NCBI GenBank assembly: GCA_016930085.1
Contig: JAFGHO010000088.1
Location: 1 to 64,000, forward strand
From: Spirochaetales bacterium
GTDB lineage: Bacteria > Spirochaetota > Spirochaetia > SZUA-6 > JAFGRV01
DNA: 64,000 bases
Direction: 5' to 3'
The position numbers and the translations under genes are program-made. The notes under the pieces were generated by a model that saw nothing but the letters and a program-made list of their open reading frames with translations, searched no databases and had not been told where the DNA came from. Of the stretch, positions 36,370 to 45,491 are shown one piece after another (position 1 is the first letter of the stretch; each line of letters starts with the position of its first letter).

Positions 36370-37576
36370 CCTCTTTTCTCACATCGATACAGACGATATT
36401 TCCCCGTGAGTTTCTGCAATACATCTTCCCGTGAGCAAGAACGGGCGGCGTCCAGCAGGTGCCAGTCAGCACCCGCGCCTTTGCGACCTCCTTGTATGAA
36501 GTATGCGTGAGTTCCGCTATATGCAGATACCCGCGTTCGGTAAAAAGGACGAGATAACCGTTCGCCGCAATTAATGCACCGAAACCGAGGTTTTTACTCC
36601 ACATTTCCTTTCCCGATGAAAACTCCAGACAGCGAAAGGTACCTTTCCCGGGTGAACCGTCATTTCCGTAGAGATAACCGTCATGATAGACGAAGCTGTT
36701 GAAATGGCTTTTCATTTTATCGTTTTTATAGACAAGCTGCGGCTTTGAGGATGTCACTGAAAGCAGGGCACAGCCGTTTCCGTAATCGGAGGCGATAAAT
36801 ACCTTCCCGTCGATATAGAGCGGGTCGGCCGCGTTGACATTGTATGAGGTCGACCACGGATATGACCAGAGTAGTTTCCCGATCTTTCTGTCCACGCCGT
36901 AAACGGCTTTTTCTCCGAATATAAGAGTCCCCTTTTTTTTTCCGGACGAGTATAAAACGGGCGTTGAATAACCGCATACTCCTTTGGGACTGGCCCACAC
37001 TATTTTTCCCGTTCTCTTGTCGAGGGCCAGGCCGTACGAGAGGGCATTGATAAGGAGGTTGTTCCCGTCGATCACGCACGAGCTCGCGAATCCCCAGCTC
37101 GGCGGGATGGCGGAAAAATCATCGACAAGATTTTTTTCCCAGACCACCTCACCTGTTTTTGCCTTGAAACAGTAAAGATGGCCCTGTTCGCCGAGTGTGT
37201 AAACGAGTTCTCCGTCGATGGTCGGTGTCGAACGGGGACCCGGATACTGGCCGGAAGATGCGTCATAGGTGTATTCCCAGACAGTCTTGCCGGTCTGCAC
37301 ATCGATGCAGTAGACGGTGTCTTTTCGTTTATTATTGCCCAATGTATAGCCGCGTCCGTCTGTTATTGATAGTTGCGAAAAACCGTTCCCGACGTTAATC
37401 TCCCACAGGACCTCCGGTTTTTCTCCGAGGGCTTTCGGATTGAAATCCGAATCGCTTGTGATGCTGTTTCCGTCGGGTCCAAGCCACCTGGGCCAGTCCT
37501 CACCGGAAAGCTGCGAGGTCGCACAGAAAGCGATACAGGCAATGCATATAAAAACCCTTTGTCTTCTTTTTGTCAT
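36362..37576 (-). CDS. Secreted PQQ-like beta-propeller protein (A), first gene of the redox operon
   Basis: I start at ATG 37576, which has GAGGA six bases upstream; alternative starts lie at 37582 (ATG) and 37588 (TTG). A signal peptide to about residue 27 (SQLSGED) precedes DWPRWLGPDGNS, a conserved opening, and seven to eight PQQ_2 blades (CIDVQTGKTVWEYTYD, CFKAKTGEVVWEKNL, ALDKRTGKIVWASP). It ends NIVCIDVRKEDA. About 404 residues. All ten following genes overlap or nearly touch, so this is the promoter-proximal gene. No PQQ-binding or calcium-binding residues could be assigned. Confidence 0.82.
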   Translation of the reverse strand: MTKRRQRVFICIACIAFCATSQLSGEDWPRWLGPDGNSITSDSDFNPKALGEKPEVLWEINVGNGFSQLSITDGRGYTLGNNKRKDTVYCIDVQTGKTVWEYTYDASSGQYPGPRSTPTIDGELVYTLGEQGHLYCFKAKTGEVVWEKNLVDDFSAIPPSWGFASSCVIDGNNLLINALSYGLALDKRTGKIVWASPKGVCGYSTPVLYSSGKKKGTLIFGEKAVYGVDRKIGKLLWSYPWSTSYNVNAADPLYIDGKVFIASDYGNGCALLSVTSSKPQLVYKNDKMKSHFNSFVYHDGYLYGNDGSPGKGTFRCLEFSSGKEMWSKNLGFGALIAANGYLVLFTERGYLHIAELTHTSYKEVAKARVLTGTCWTPPVLAHGKMYCRNSRGNIVCIDVRKEDA

Positions 37577-37677
37577 ATCCATCCTCAATTCTTTGCTTGT
37601 TAGTATAATATATCAATAATATAAAAGAGGATAAAGGCCGGCAAGGGGGTATATTTTTTTCCGCCTTCTTTACGGTC

Positions 37678-37706
37678 TTGACGTAAAAAATGGGAGGGTG
37701 TAAGGT
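37678..37706 (+). promoter_or_regulatory. Likely sigma-70-type promoter for the DUF4342 gene
   Basis: TTGACG (37678-37683), a 17-bp spacer and TAAGGT (37701-37706) precede the DUF4342 gene by 20 bases. The -35 box is good and the -10 box moderate. It would give a very short leader that still holds the AAGGAG site. Confidence 0.45.
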
Positions 37707-37726
37707 GGGATAAGAAAGGAGCGGGA

Positions 37727-38026
37727 ATGGAAAATAATTCGGAAAACAAGGAAAGAAACTGGAAAAAAGAGATCGAGATAGCCGGGAGTGAATTGATAGA
37801 GCGGGTAAAGGAACTCATCAAAGAGGGAAATATAAGAAAGCTGATTATAAGGAAAGAGACGGGAGAGGTACTTATAGAAATTCCTTTGACGGCCGGGGTG
37901 GCGGTCGGGGGGGCGGTGACTCTGCTGGCACCGGTGCTCGCGGCACTCGGGGCGCTGGCGGCCCTCGTAGCCCGTGTTAAAGTCGAAATTATTCGGGTCG
38001 ACGACAAGGATAATGACGGGGAGTAA
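37727..38026 (+). CDS. DUF4342 domain protein
   Basis: The 99-residue protein begins with a charged N-terminus, then SELIERVKELIKEGNIRKL and VLIEIPLTAGVAVGG, and a hydrophobic Ala/Leu-rich stretch LAPVLAALGALAALVARVKV, the DUF4342 pattern. The N-terminal half resembles a UBA-like helical fold; the hydrophobic part may be a membrane hairpin. Function unknown. An AAGGAG site precedes the ATG. The HEAT protein starts 33 bases downstream and is probably co-transcribed. Confidence 0.85.
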   Translation: MENNSENKERNWKKEIEIAGSELIERVKELIKEGNIRKLIIRKETGEVLIEIPLTAGVAVGGAVTLLAPVLAALGALAALVARVKVEIIRVDDKDNDGE

Positions 38027-38059
38027 CAGCGGATATTCCTTAACATAAGGTAATGGATA

Positions 38060-39364
38060 ATGCCGGAAGCCATTGTATTTATTTTACCAGGGGCGGCCGC
38101 TTTTTTGTGTTTCGGCGCCGTTACGCTTTACCGGTTTTTCAAAAAAGAAGCCATAACCCTTTTCGACATTGCCGCTCATTTCCGGCTTTCGTTTGTTTTT
38201 TCGGGATTCCTCAAGGCATCTTCCGTAAAAGGGAAAATCGGAACCGACAAAGTGCGGATCGGACATCGTTTATCATTGAAACCACATACGGTCTCCATCG
38301 ATATACGACCTGCTGAACCCTATCCTTCCGTTTTTTTTATAACAAACGAAAATACGGTCGGCAGAATGGCAAGGATCGGCGGCATAGAGGACATCCTTAC
38401 TCATGACGAACAATGCGATGCGCACCTTCATATTGAAAGCGACGATGAAATCGATATCATGAGCCGGCTGGATGAAGAGACGAGGTTTACGCTGTTCCGG
38501 CTCGTCCATAAGCAGGGAATTGTCAATATCGATAGGAAAGGGATACATGTTGTCATCGCCGTCAGGAACAAGTCCGTTCTGGATAAAACCATGGATAAAG
38601 CACAGCTTGTCGGGCATATCGAGGGGTTATTGAAGGCAAACGACAGGTTCAAAAACTCCGGGTCCGTCAGGGAACGGCTTTTGTATTGTCTCCGGATAGA
38701 GACGCGATGGGAGGTTGTTTTGCGGTACCTGGAAATTTACTGTACTCGTTTTTCCGTCGACGCCTCACTCAAGGAGTTGTTACGCAACCTTCTCTTTCAC
38801 AGGCATTCCGAAGTAAAATTAAAAGCGGCCGAGTGCCTTGGTGAAGAGGGACTTCCCGAGCTTTACGCGCTGATGCGCGGGGGCCCTGTCTCGCTGAAAA
38901 TCAAGGCGGTTTCGGCGCTTGTACGCATAAAACGGTCGGACGCGGTCAACGAACTCATCCGGTTGTTCCTGGGTACAACGGATGCGGAATTACAGGCCGC
39001 GATTGCGGGAGCACTCGAGAAATGCGGAGATACGAGGGCGCATGAGGTTTTGCTCGGGGCGTTGAAAACAAACAATATCGTTTTGAAATCCTCCATTATT
39101 AAAGCACTCGGTACATGCGGAACATTGCAAGCGATAGAACATCTTGCCCCTCTCGCAGACGACATGTTTGTGAACCCGGTTATCCGCCATTGCGCAAAAA
39201 GTGCGATCGCCGTAATCAGGGAGCTGCGAAGAAAGGGAGAGGCCGGCTCTCTTTCCCTGGCCGATCGAAATCGGGATGAATCCGGTTCAGGCGGTTCGTT
39301 GAGTATTTCCGACCGGGATACCGCCGGTTCTTTGGGTCTTGCTTCCGATGAGGAAGACGGGTGA
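38060..39364 (+). CDS. HEAT-repeat protein with N-terminal membrane segment
   Basis: The 434-residue protein has an N-terminal hydrophobic helix (about 5-25), a beta-rich middle domain of about 170 residues, and from about residue 225 several HEAT-type repeats (KLKAAECLGEEGLPELYALM, KIKAVSALVRIKRSDAVNEL, ELQAAIAGALEKCGDTRAHE). The tail holds three short repeats, GSLSLAD, GSLSISD and GSLGLAS, between acidic residues. Similar tails occur in HEAT proteins of other deep-branching bacteria. Its role is unknown; HEAT arrays bind proteins. Convergent with the 588-residue gene, 23 bases apart. Confidence 0.7.
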   Translation: MPEAIVFILPGAAAFLCFGAVTLYRFFKKEAITLFDIAAHFRLSFVFSGFLKASSVKGKIGTDKVRIGHRLSLKPHTVSIDIRPAEPYPSVFFITNENTVGRMARIGGIEDILTHDEQCDAHLHIESDDEIDIMSRLDEETRFTLFRLVHKQGIVNIDRKGIHVVIAVRNKSVLDKTMDKAQLVGHIEGLLKANDRFKNSGSVRERLLYCLRIETRWEVVLRYLEIYCTRFSVDASLKELLRNLLFHRHSEVKLKAAECLGEEGLPELYALMRGGPVSLKIKAVSALVRIKRSDAVNELIRLFLGTTDAELQAAIAGALEKCGDTRAHEVLLGALKTNNIVLKSSIIKALGTCGTLQAIEHLAPLADDMFVNPVIRHCAKSAIAVIRELRRKGEAGSLSLADRNRDESGSGGSLSISDRDTAGSLGLASDEEDG

Positions 39365-39387
39365 GGGTGATAACGTTCCATATACCG

Positions 39388-41154
39388 TCAGTGCGGTTTG
39401 TCGGCTGCTACATAAACGGTATCCCGGGGAATTTCATTCAGTACACCTGCGGGAAAGTCCGGCGGGACGTCCGGGACAGCCGTGTCGACACCGATATAAA
39501 AGGTGTAAATTTCCGTTATCCCGTTATACCATTCCGGGGGGGATGCGATGTATGTACCGAATGGATTCGCTTTGAGGATATACTCTTTTTTTTCATCATC
39601 CACCCGGAATTCCAGAAACTGGAGACCCGATCCCTTTTTTTCGGGATATCCGATAAGTATACAGTAATCCTTTGCCTCGACGACGAAGAGTTCTCCGGCC
39701 GTAATGATTTTTCTCTGTTCATGCGGTACGGGAAACGATGAAATGGAGAATGCCGAATGTATATATATGGTTATCGTCTCGTTTTTAGTGAATCGGAGAA
39801 GCGGCAGTTCGAAGGGAGACAGCTGTGCGATGAGGCTTTTGGGCCGTAACAGGGGATAGGTTATTTTTGATGTGACGAGGAGGTATTGAAAATCGTCGAC
39901 GAAATAATAGTCGGTAAGCTGAATTCCCGGTTTCCCGGTTTCCTCGATTGATATCTTTTGCGACTCCCGTAATCCCCTCGATCGTTCGCCCTGAATTGAA
40001 AACGCACTGAGATTTTGAAAATCATAATCGGTATCATCATAATTAATGAATGACCTGCTTTTCTCCCCGACATTCATTTTTTTGTTGTTGATGATAAAAT
40101 GATGTATTCTGCCCTCGAGAAACGCGACACTGAAGGCCTCTCCGTAAAGGACGGCATTGCCCTGCATGTTCGCTTCATTTATCCTTTCTTTTGGAGGGAA
40201 CATTGATTTCTGGTGAGGCTGAATCCGTTTTTTCAACACATGGTCGAGATTGAAGGGACTCGTCTCTCTTAGAATATCCTTGTATGTCCGTGACGTTTTT
40301 ATTTCGAGATGACGGTCATTCCGTGCGCTTTGTGCGTTTTTCCGCCAAAGCGGGCAATCCGGTATGAATGAGAATCCCTTGAAGGGAGCCGGATCATGCA
40401 TTTTTCTTATCGCCTCATCGTCCAGGGCGGTGATCGTCGTGAATGCGGCCTTGTGTTTTGAGAGCAATTCGTTTATTACCTCTGTAAATGGCTCGTAGTC
40501 AAACGGGATTGTCACGGTTTCTTCGATGAGGGAGCAGTCAAACAGGAAGAAAAATGTCGAACGCCCTTCTTCGATTTGTTTTTTTAATCCCCTTTTTAAT
40601 TCATGAAACATATTCGGGGCCGGTGTAATAAAGGTGAAGGGCATCGGTTCGTTTCTTGTGGTACTGTCACGGAAGGTGCGGGGCAGATATGATAGGTGTT
40701 GCAGGGGTATACCGATAGTCCGGAAGCCGGCTTTTTTGTAACAATCGGCCGCCTCTTTCCGCTGGACATCGGCAAGGGCGGGAATGATACTGTCAGGCAG
40801 TATATCGAAAATGTCCTGTATTCCGGATTCCCACGGATTGGCAATACTCCACTCGCATTCCTTTTCAAGTTCGGCAAGTGAAAGAAGGGGGTGGAGATTG
40901 CCGCTGAATCCCATCGGTATCGGAATATCACCGTTATTTCTTGTCCTCGATTTAATTTCACGGATAAGGTCTTCGAGGTTTCCGGTTCTTATTTCGAGAA
41001 AGGGATGACAGGGGATATTCCAGTGTACGCTTGAGGCATTCCCGAATCCGGTATGGGAAAGCCATGATAAAAAGCGTTCCGTTTCTCTGCAGATGACTTC
41101 GGTTGAGGAATTGTTCCATCTCATTCCGATAAGGAGAGAAATATCCTGATCCAT
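39388..41154 (-). CDS. Protein of unknown function, possibly a glycosidase-like barrel
   Basis: I do not recognise this 588-residue protein. It has no signal peptide or membrane helix. The first 250 residues alternate helices and strands with short histidine/aspartate-containing turns (MGFSGNLHPLLSLAELEKEC, IIPALADVQRKEAADCYKKA, TFFFLFDCSLIEETVTIPFD), reminiscent of the seven-stranded barrels of GH38/GH57 or polysaccharide deacetylases. The last 250 residues are beta-rich, as in the sandwich domains of those enzymes. Start ATG 41154 has a GAGGG site very close. It stands alone between the HEAT gene and groES. Confidence 0.55.
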   Translation of the reverse strand: MDQDISLLIGMRWNNSSTEVICRETERFLSWLSHTGFGNASSVHWNIPCHPFLEIRTGNLEDLIREIKSRTRNNGDIPIPMGFSGNLHPLLSLAELEKECEWSIANPWESGIQDIFDILPDSIIPALADVQRKEAADCYKKAGFRTIGIPLQHLSYLPRTFRDSTTRNEPMPFTFITPAPNMFHELKRGLKKQIEEGRSTFFFLFDCSLIEETVTIPFDYEPFTEVINELLSKHKAAFTTITALDDEAIRKMHDPAPFKGFSFIPDCPLWRKNAQSARNDRHLEIKTSRTYKDILRETSPFNLDHVLKKRIQPHQKSMFPPKERINEANMQGNAVLYGEAFSVAFLEGRIHHFIINNKKMNVGEKSRSFINYDDTDYDFQNLSAFSIQGERSRGLRESQKISIEETGKPGIQLTDYYFVDDFQYLLVTSKITYPLLRPKSLIAQLSPFELPLLRFTKNETITIYIHSAFSISSFPVPHEQRKIITAGELFVVEAKDYCILIGYPEKKGSGLQFLEFRVDDEKKEYILKANPFGTYIASPPEWYNGITEIYTFYIGVDTAVPDVPPDFPAGVLNEIPRDTVYVAADKPH

Positions 41155-41356
41155 CCCTCATGTTATTATCTGAATCATGATAAAAGTCAAGTGGAGGTGC
41201 ATTCTCTTTTCGAGAAAAATCATTCATCATCGCCGACGGTCCTTTTATGGTTCAAATGAATATGCTGTCGGAAAAATAAATAAACCATATCAAACTTCTT
41301 CTGCGCGACAAACTGCAAAGCCGGCTTTTTCGAATAAAAAAAAATTACCAATACTC

Positions 41357-41385
41357 TTGACGAAATAAAAAAAAATCGGTATCGT
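41357..41385 (+). promoter_or_regulatory. Sigma-70-type promoter of groESL
   Basis: TTGACG (41357-41362), 17-bp A-rich spacer, TATCGT (41380-41385). The predicted start is near 41392, giving a leader of about 55 bases before groES. No CIRCE element (TTAGCACTC-N9-GAGTGCTAA) was seen between 41155 and 41447. Confidence 0.65.
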
Positions 41386-41446
41386 AACGCATCAATATCT
41401 AAACCCATAAAAAATTATATCTTACTTTTTACAGGAGGAGGAGTAT

Positions 41447-41710
41447 ATGAAAGTCAGACCTATTGGCGAGCGTATCCTTGTCAAAATTCAAGAGGGCGAA
41501 GAAAAAACAAAAGGCGGGATTATTATTCCGCAAACGGCACAGGAAAAAACCCAGGAAGGTATCGTGGTTGCCGTCGGTGATGATGAATCGATCAAGGTGA
41601 AAGAAAAGGACAGGATCATGTATGATAAATACGCCGGTACACAGTTGAAAATTGACGGCGTTGAACATCTGATTATAAAGATGTCGGATATTTTGGCAGT
41701 TATTGAATAA
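41447..41710 (+). CDS. groS: Co-chaperonin GroES
   Basis: The 87-residue protein starts MKVRPIGERILVKI and has the mobile loop EEKTKGGIIIPQTAQEKTQEG, typical of GroES; it caps the GroEL folding chamber. It is slightly shorter than the usual 94-97 residues. AGGAGGAG gives a strong ribosome site. groEL follows after 25 bases. Confidence 0.95.
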   Translation: MKVRPIGERILVKIQEGEEKTKGGIIIPQTAQEKTQEGIVVAVGDDESIKVKEKDRIMYDKYAGTQLKIDGVEHLIIKMSDILAVIE

Positions 41711-41720
41711 TTATATTTGA

Positions 41721-43379
<1,659 letters not shown>

Positions 43380-43417
43380 GTGCGGCCGGCAGTGATGAAC
43401 CGAATTATGGATAATCG

Positions 43418-43445
43418 AGGGAACCCGGCAAGGGTTCCCTTTTTT
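43418..43445 (+). terminator. Intrinsic terminator after groEL
   Basis: AGGGAACCC (43418-43426), loop GGCAA, GGGTTCCCT (43432-43440), then five T. Nine perfect base pairs and a T-run fit rho-independent termination of groESL. Confidence 0.9.
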
Positions 43446-43479
43446 GTTGGTGCGCCCGTTATAGGGAAAGGGTGTTGCG

Positions 43480-43962
43480 ATGAACGGTAAGGAGATTACC
43501 TCTCAAATCATCGGCATCGATGAGATAAAAAGGATCGAGCCGTTATGGAAGGAATTGAACCGGCTCCATGCCGGGGAATCGGTCTATTTCGGCGGTTATT
43601 TTCGAACACGTACCTTTCGGGACCGGTGCGAGGCGTTTTATAAGCGTAAGCCTTCGGAGCTGCGGATCGAAATCGTCAGCGCGGGAGGTGAGGACGTGGG
43701 GTATTGTGTGGCGACCGCCTCCGAAGACGGGGCTGGAGAAATCGATTCGCTGTTTCTGAAAGAGCCGTGGCGCGGCCGCGGCATCGGTGCCCGGCTTGTT
43801 TCGTCCGCCCTCGCGTGGCTGGATGCGTGCGGTGCCGTACGAAAAAGGATAATGGTCGCATACGGGCATGAAAGCGTTCTTCCCTTTTACCGGAAGTTCG
43901 GGTTTTACCCCAGGCTGACGCTGCTCGAACGGAAGGAAGAGAGGGGGGAGCGTGGGGAGTGA
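43480..43962 (+). CDS. GNAT-family N-acetyltransferase
   Basis: The 160-residue protein has the GNAT fold, with the acetyl-CoA site EPWRGRGIGARLVSSAL (pattern R/Q-x-x-G-x-G/A) and the C-terminal VLPFYRKFGFYPRLTLLE. It transfers an acetyl group from acetyl-CoA to an unknown amine. AAAGGG precedes the ATG. It follows the groEL terminator, so it has its own promoter or reads through. The tail is charged (ERKEERGERGE). Confidence 0.85.
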   Translation: MNGKEITSQIIGIDEIKRIEPLWKELNRLHAGESVYFGGYFRTRTFRDRCEAFYKRKPSELRIEIVSAGGEDVGYCVATASEDGAGEIDSLFLKEPWRGRGIGARLVSSALAWLDACGAVRKRIMVAYGHESVLPFYRKFGFYPRLTLLERKEERGERGE

Positions 43963-44023
43963 ATGCGAAGATATCTAGAATAAACGGTCATTATTAAGTA
44001 ACGGCAGCTCTTAAATAATGTAA

Positions 44024-44057
44024 CCACGGATTTCGCGGGGAAGAGCGGATTGCGCGG
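44024..44057 (+). repeat. ~37-bp repeat, copy 1 (inverted relative to copies 2 and 3)
   Basis: CCACGGATTTCGCGGGG followed by AAGAGCGGATTGCGCGG. Its reverse complement matches copy 3 (57872-57908) at most positions. Translated on the plus strand it gives TTDFAGKSGLRG, similar to the peptides of the other copies. Together with copy 2 it brackets the DUF1016-N/SNase gene in inverted orientation. Confidence 0.6.
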
Positions 44058-44104
44058 CGACGCTAGTGAAGCCGTTAAAAGCTTAACGGTTTATAAAATA
44101 TTTT

Positions 44105-45100
44105 TTATGATTTATATTTTTTTGCCAATCCTTTTGTTAATAATTCGTTGTTCAGGAAATTTCCTTTTTCTGCGATTTCATCGATATCGGTTTCCTCCTT
44201 TATATAATAAATGTCTGCGAGGTATCTGTTGTATTTATCCCGATAGTATGTTTTTACAATGACATATGTACATTCGTAAAGTTGGTTTATTATGTATTGT
44301 TGTGCTTTTTTACCTTCACCTGTCGTTACATCGGCCGCGTTTATTCCTCTTAATCTTAGCTTTTGTTTTGTCCTTATTTCGAATCCCAAATCGATATTCA
44401 CCCAGAGGGTGTCGCCGTCGACTATTTCTTCGATGCTGCCCCGATAGGTAAATAATATACCGGGATTAATATTTTCCTTTTTATAAAACCGGTATACGTT
44501 ATTTTCCTTTTTTACTTCGATTATATCGTCTTCGTTGAACCCGTTCATGGTATGCGTTTTATATATTCTGAATCCCAGATCAAGGGATAATGTATCGTTT
44601 ATTTTTTTTAACCTGTATAGAAACGGTATTCCTCGTTTTTCCGCTATGTTACCGTTTTTACTGTTTTTTTCCTCTTTTCCTTCTTTGACGAGGTCTTCCA
44701 GTTCCCTTGTACTCAGTTTTTCTTCAAGAACTCTCCGCTCGTATTCTTTTCTTTTTTTTTCATCCCTCACCGTAAGGAGTATCCTGTAATGGGTCCATGT
44801 CAATTGTCTCCGCGCGGAGACAATTTCCGGATATGTTTCATAAAACTGAAGTATTTTATACAATGTGCTGCGTCCCATATCGATTTCTTCAGCAAGTCTG
44901 GTAAACACGTATTCTCCGTAGTCCGCCCTGTCGGTATAATTGAGCATGTGCTGATTTATGTGTCTGCCGATATTCCAGTAGGTTATTGTTCTTTCGTTTT
45001 CAAAGGTGTTGAACATACGCTGTTTGCTGTTGTCGATTTCTTTTTTTATAATATCGATAAGCTGGCTTATTGTTGTTTTTACGGTAATCGCTTTTCCCAT
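44105..45100 (-). CDS. DUF1016 N-terminal domain fused to a staphylococcal-nuclease-like domain
   Basis: Residues 1-145 match the N-terminal domain of YhcG/DUF1016 proteins (YWNIGRHINQHML, YGEYVFTRLAEEIDMGRSTL, LTWTHYRILLTVRDEKKRKEY). In place of the usual PD-(D/E)XK nuclease, residues 220-330 form an SNase-like domain: EEIVDGDTLWVNI, KLRLRGINAADVTTGEGKKA, DKYNRYLADIYYI. The metal Asp of VDGDT and both catalytic arginines (RLRGI, NRYLAD) are present; the second acidic position reads Asn in GIN, and the general-base Glu reads Asp. The gene is AT-rich, stands between two inverted ~37-bp repeats and borders a type I restriction locus. A DNA- or RNA-cutting defence role is inferred. Confidence 0.8.
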   Translation of the reverse strand: MGKAITVKTTISQLIDIIKKEIDNSKQRMFNTFENERTITYWNIGRHINQHMLNYTDRADYGEYVFTRLAEEIDMGRSTLYKILQFYETYPEIVSARRQLTWTHYRILLTVRDEKKRKEYERRVLEEKLSTRELEDLVKEGKEEKNSKNGNIAEKRGIPFLYRLKKINDTLSLDLGFRIYKTHTMNGFNEDDIIEVKKENNVYRFYKKENINPGILFTYRGSIEEIVDGDTLWVNIDLGFEIRTKQKLRLRGINAADVTTGEGKKAQQYIINQLYECTYVIVKTYYRDKYNRYLADIYYIKEETDIDEIAEKGNFLNNELLTKGLAKKYKS

Positions 45101-45271
45101 ATATGTTCAATTGTGCTTATAACTATTTCCGTTTATAGTAACAGTGTAAAACGTTATAAGTATTATGAAAACAGTAGACATAATATACATTATACATCAA
45201 ATATATATTTTAATATAATATAAAAAGTAATATAAACTAACTATATATGAATATCGCTGAATATTGATTTC

Positions 45272-45343
45272 TCATCCGTGAAATCCGCTTTTTACCGCGT
45301 ACTCCGTAGAAAAAGACATCCATAACGCTTTAAAATTTGCCAT
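45272..45343 (-). CDS. Mini-ORF (23 codons) facing away from the GxxExxY gene
   Basis: ATG 45343 has AAGGAGG eight bases upstream, inside the outer palindrome arm, exactly mirroring the GxxExxY start. The product reads MANFKALWMSFSTEYAVKSG-FHG. A similar unstarted stretch at copy 3 (57872-57908) reads LWNKRFTTDFAVKNGWRG-stop; the differences are mostly conservative (S/T, E/D, Y/F, S/N, F/W, H/R). It may be the relic of a small gene or simply follow a DNA repeat. Confidence 0.3.
   Translation of the reverse strand: MANFKALWMSFSTEYAVKSGFHG
45273..45309 (+). repeat. ~37-bp repeat, copy 2
   Basis: Begins CATCCGTGAAATCCG and ends ACCGCGTACTCCGTAG. It matches copy 3 at 30 of 37 positions and is inverted relative to copy 1. 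It lies upstream of the DUF1016-N/SNase gene and just left of the nested palindrome. Confidence 0.65.
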
Positions 45344-45349
45344 ACGTGC

Positions 45350-45485
45350 CGCCTCCTTAATGCTTTCTCACGATGGTAATCTAATTCCGGCCGCCTGTCA
45401 AGGTCGGGCACTCCGTGTTGCTCCGCAAACCTTGACAGGCGGCCGGAATTAGATTGATTGGTCTCGAAAAAGCATTAAGGAGGCG
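45350..45485. repeat. Nested perfect inverted repeats in front of the GxxExxY gene
   Basis: The inner arms are 27 bp and perfectly complementary (45378-45404 and 45429-45455, around AATTCCGGCCGCCTGTCAAG), with a 24-base loop. The outer arms are 17 bp and perfect: CGCCTCCTTAATGCTTT (45350-45366) and its complement (45469-45485). The right outer arm contains the AAGGAGG of the GxxExxY gene and the left one contains the same signal for a start in the other direction. Read-through RNA would bury the ribosome site in a very stable hairpin. Confidence 0.9.
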
Positions 45486-45491
45486 TCTCTT

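Noticed and set aside
25220-37576. Calling the propellers PQQ-dependent dehydrogenases
   Set aside because: The PQQ_2 repeat only defines a fold; calcium/PQQ ligands and the catalytic Asp of quinoprotein dehydrogenases were not identified.
45350-45485. CRISPR-like array
   Set aside because: The repeats are a single nested palindrome, not regularly spaced direct repeats with spacers; no cas gene is in the window.
43963-45491. Insertion sequence bounded by copies 1 and 2 of the repeat
   Set aside because: No transposase is encoded between them, and the inverted copies are imperfect; kept only as a repeat finding.
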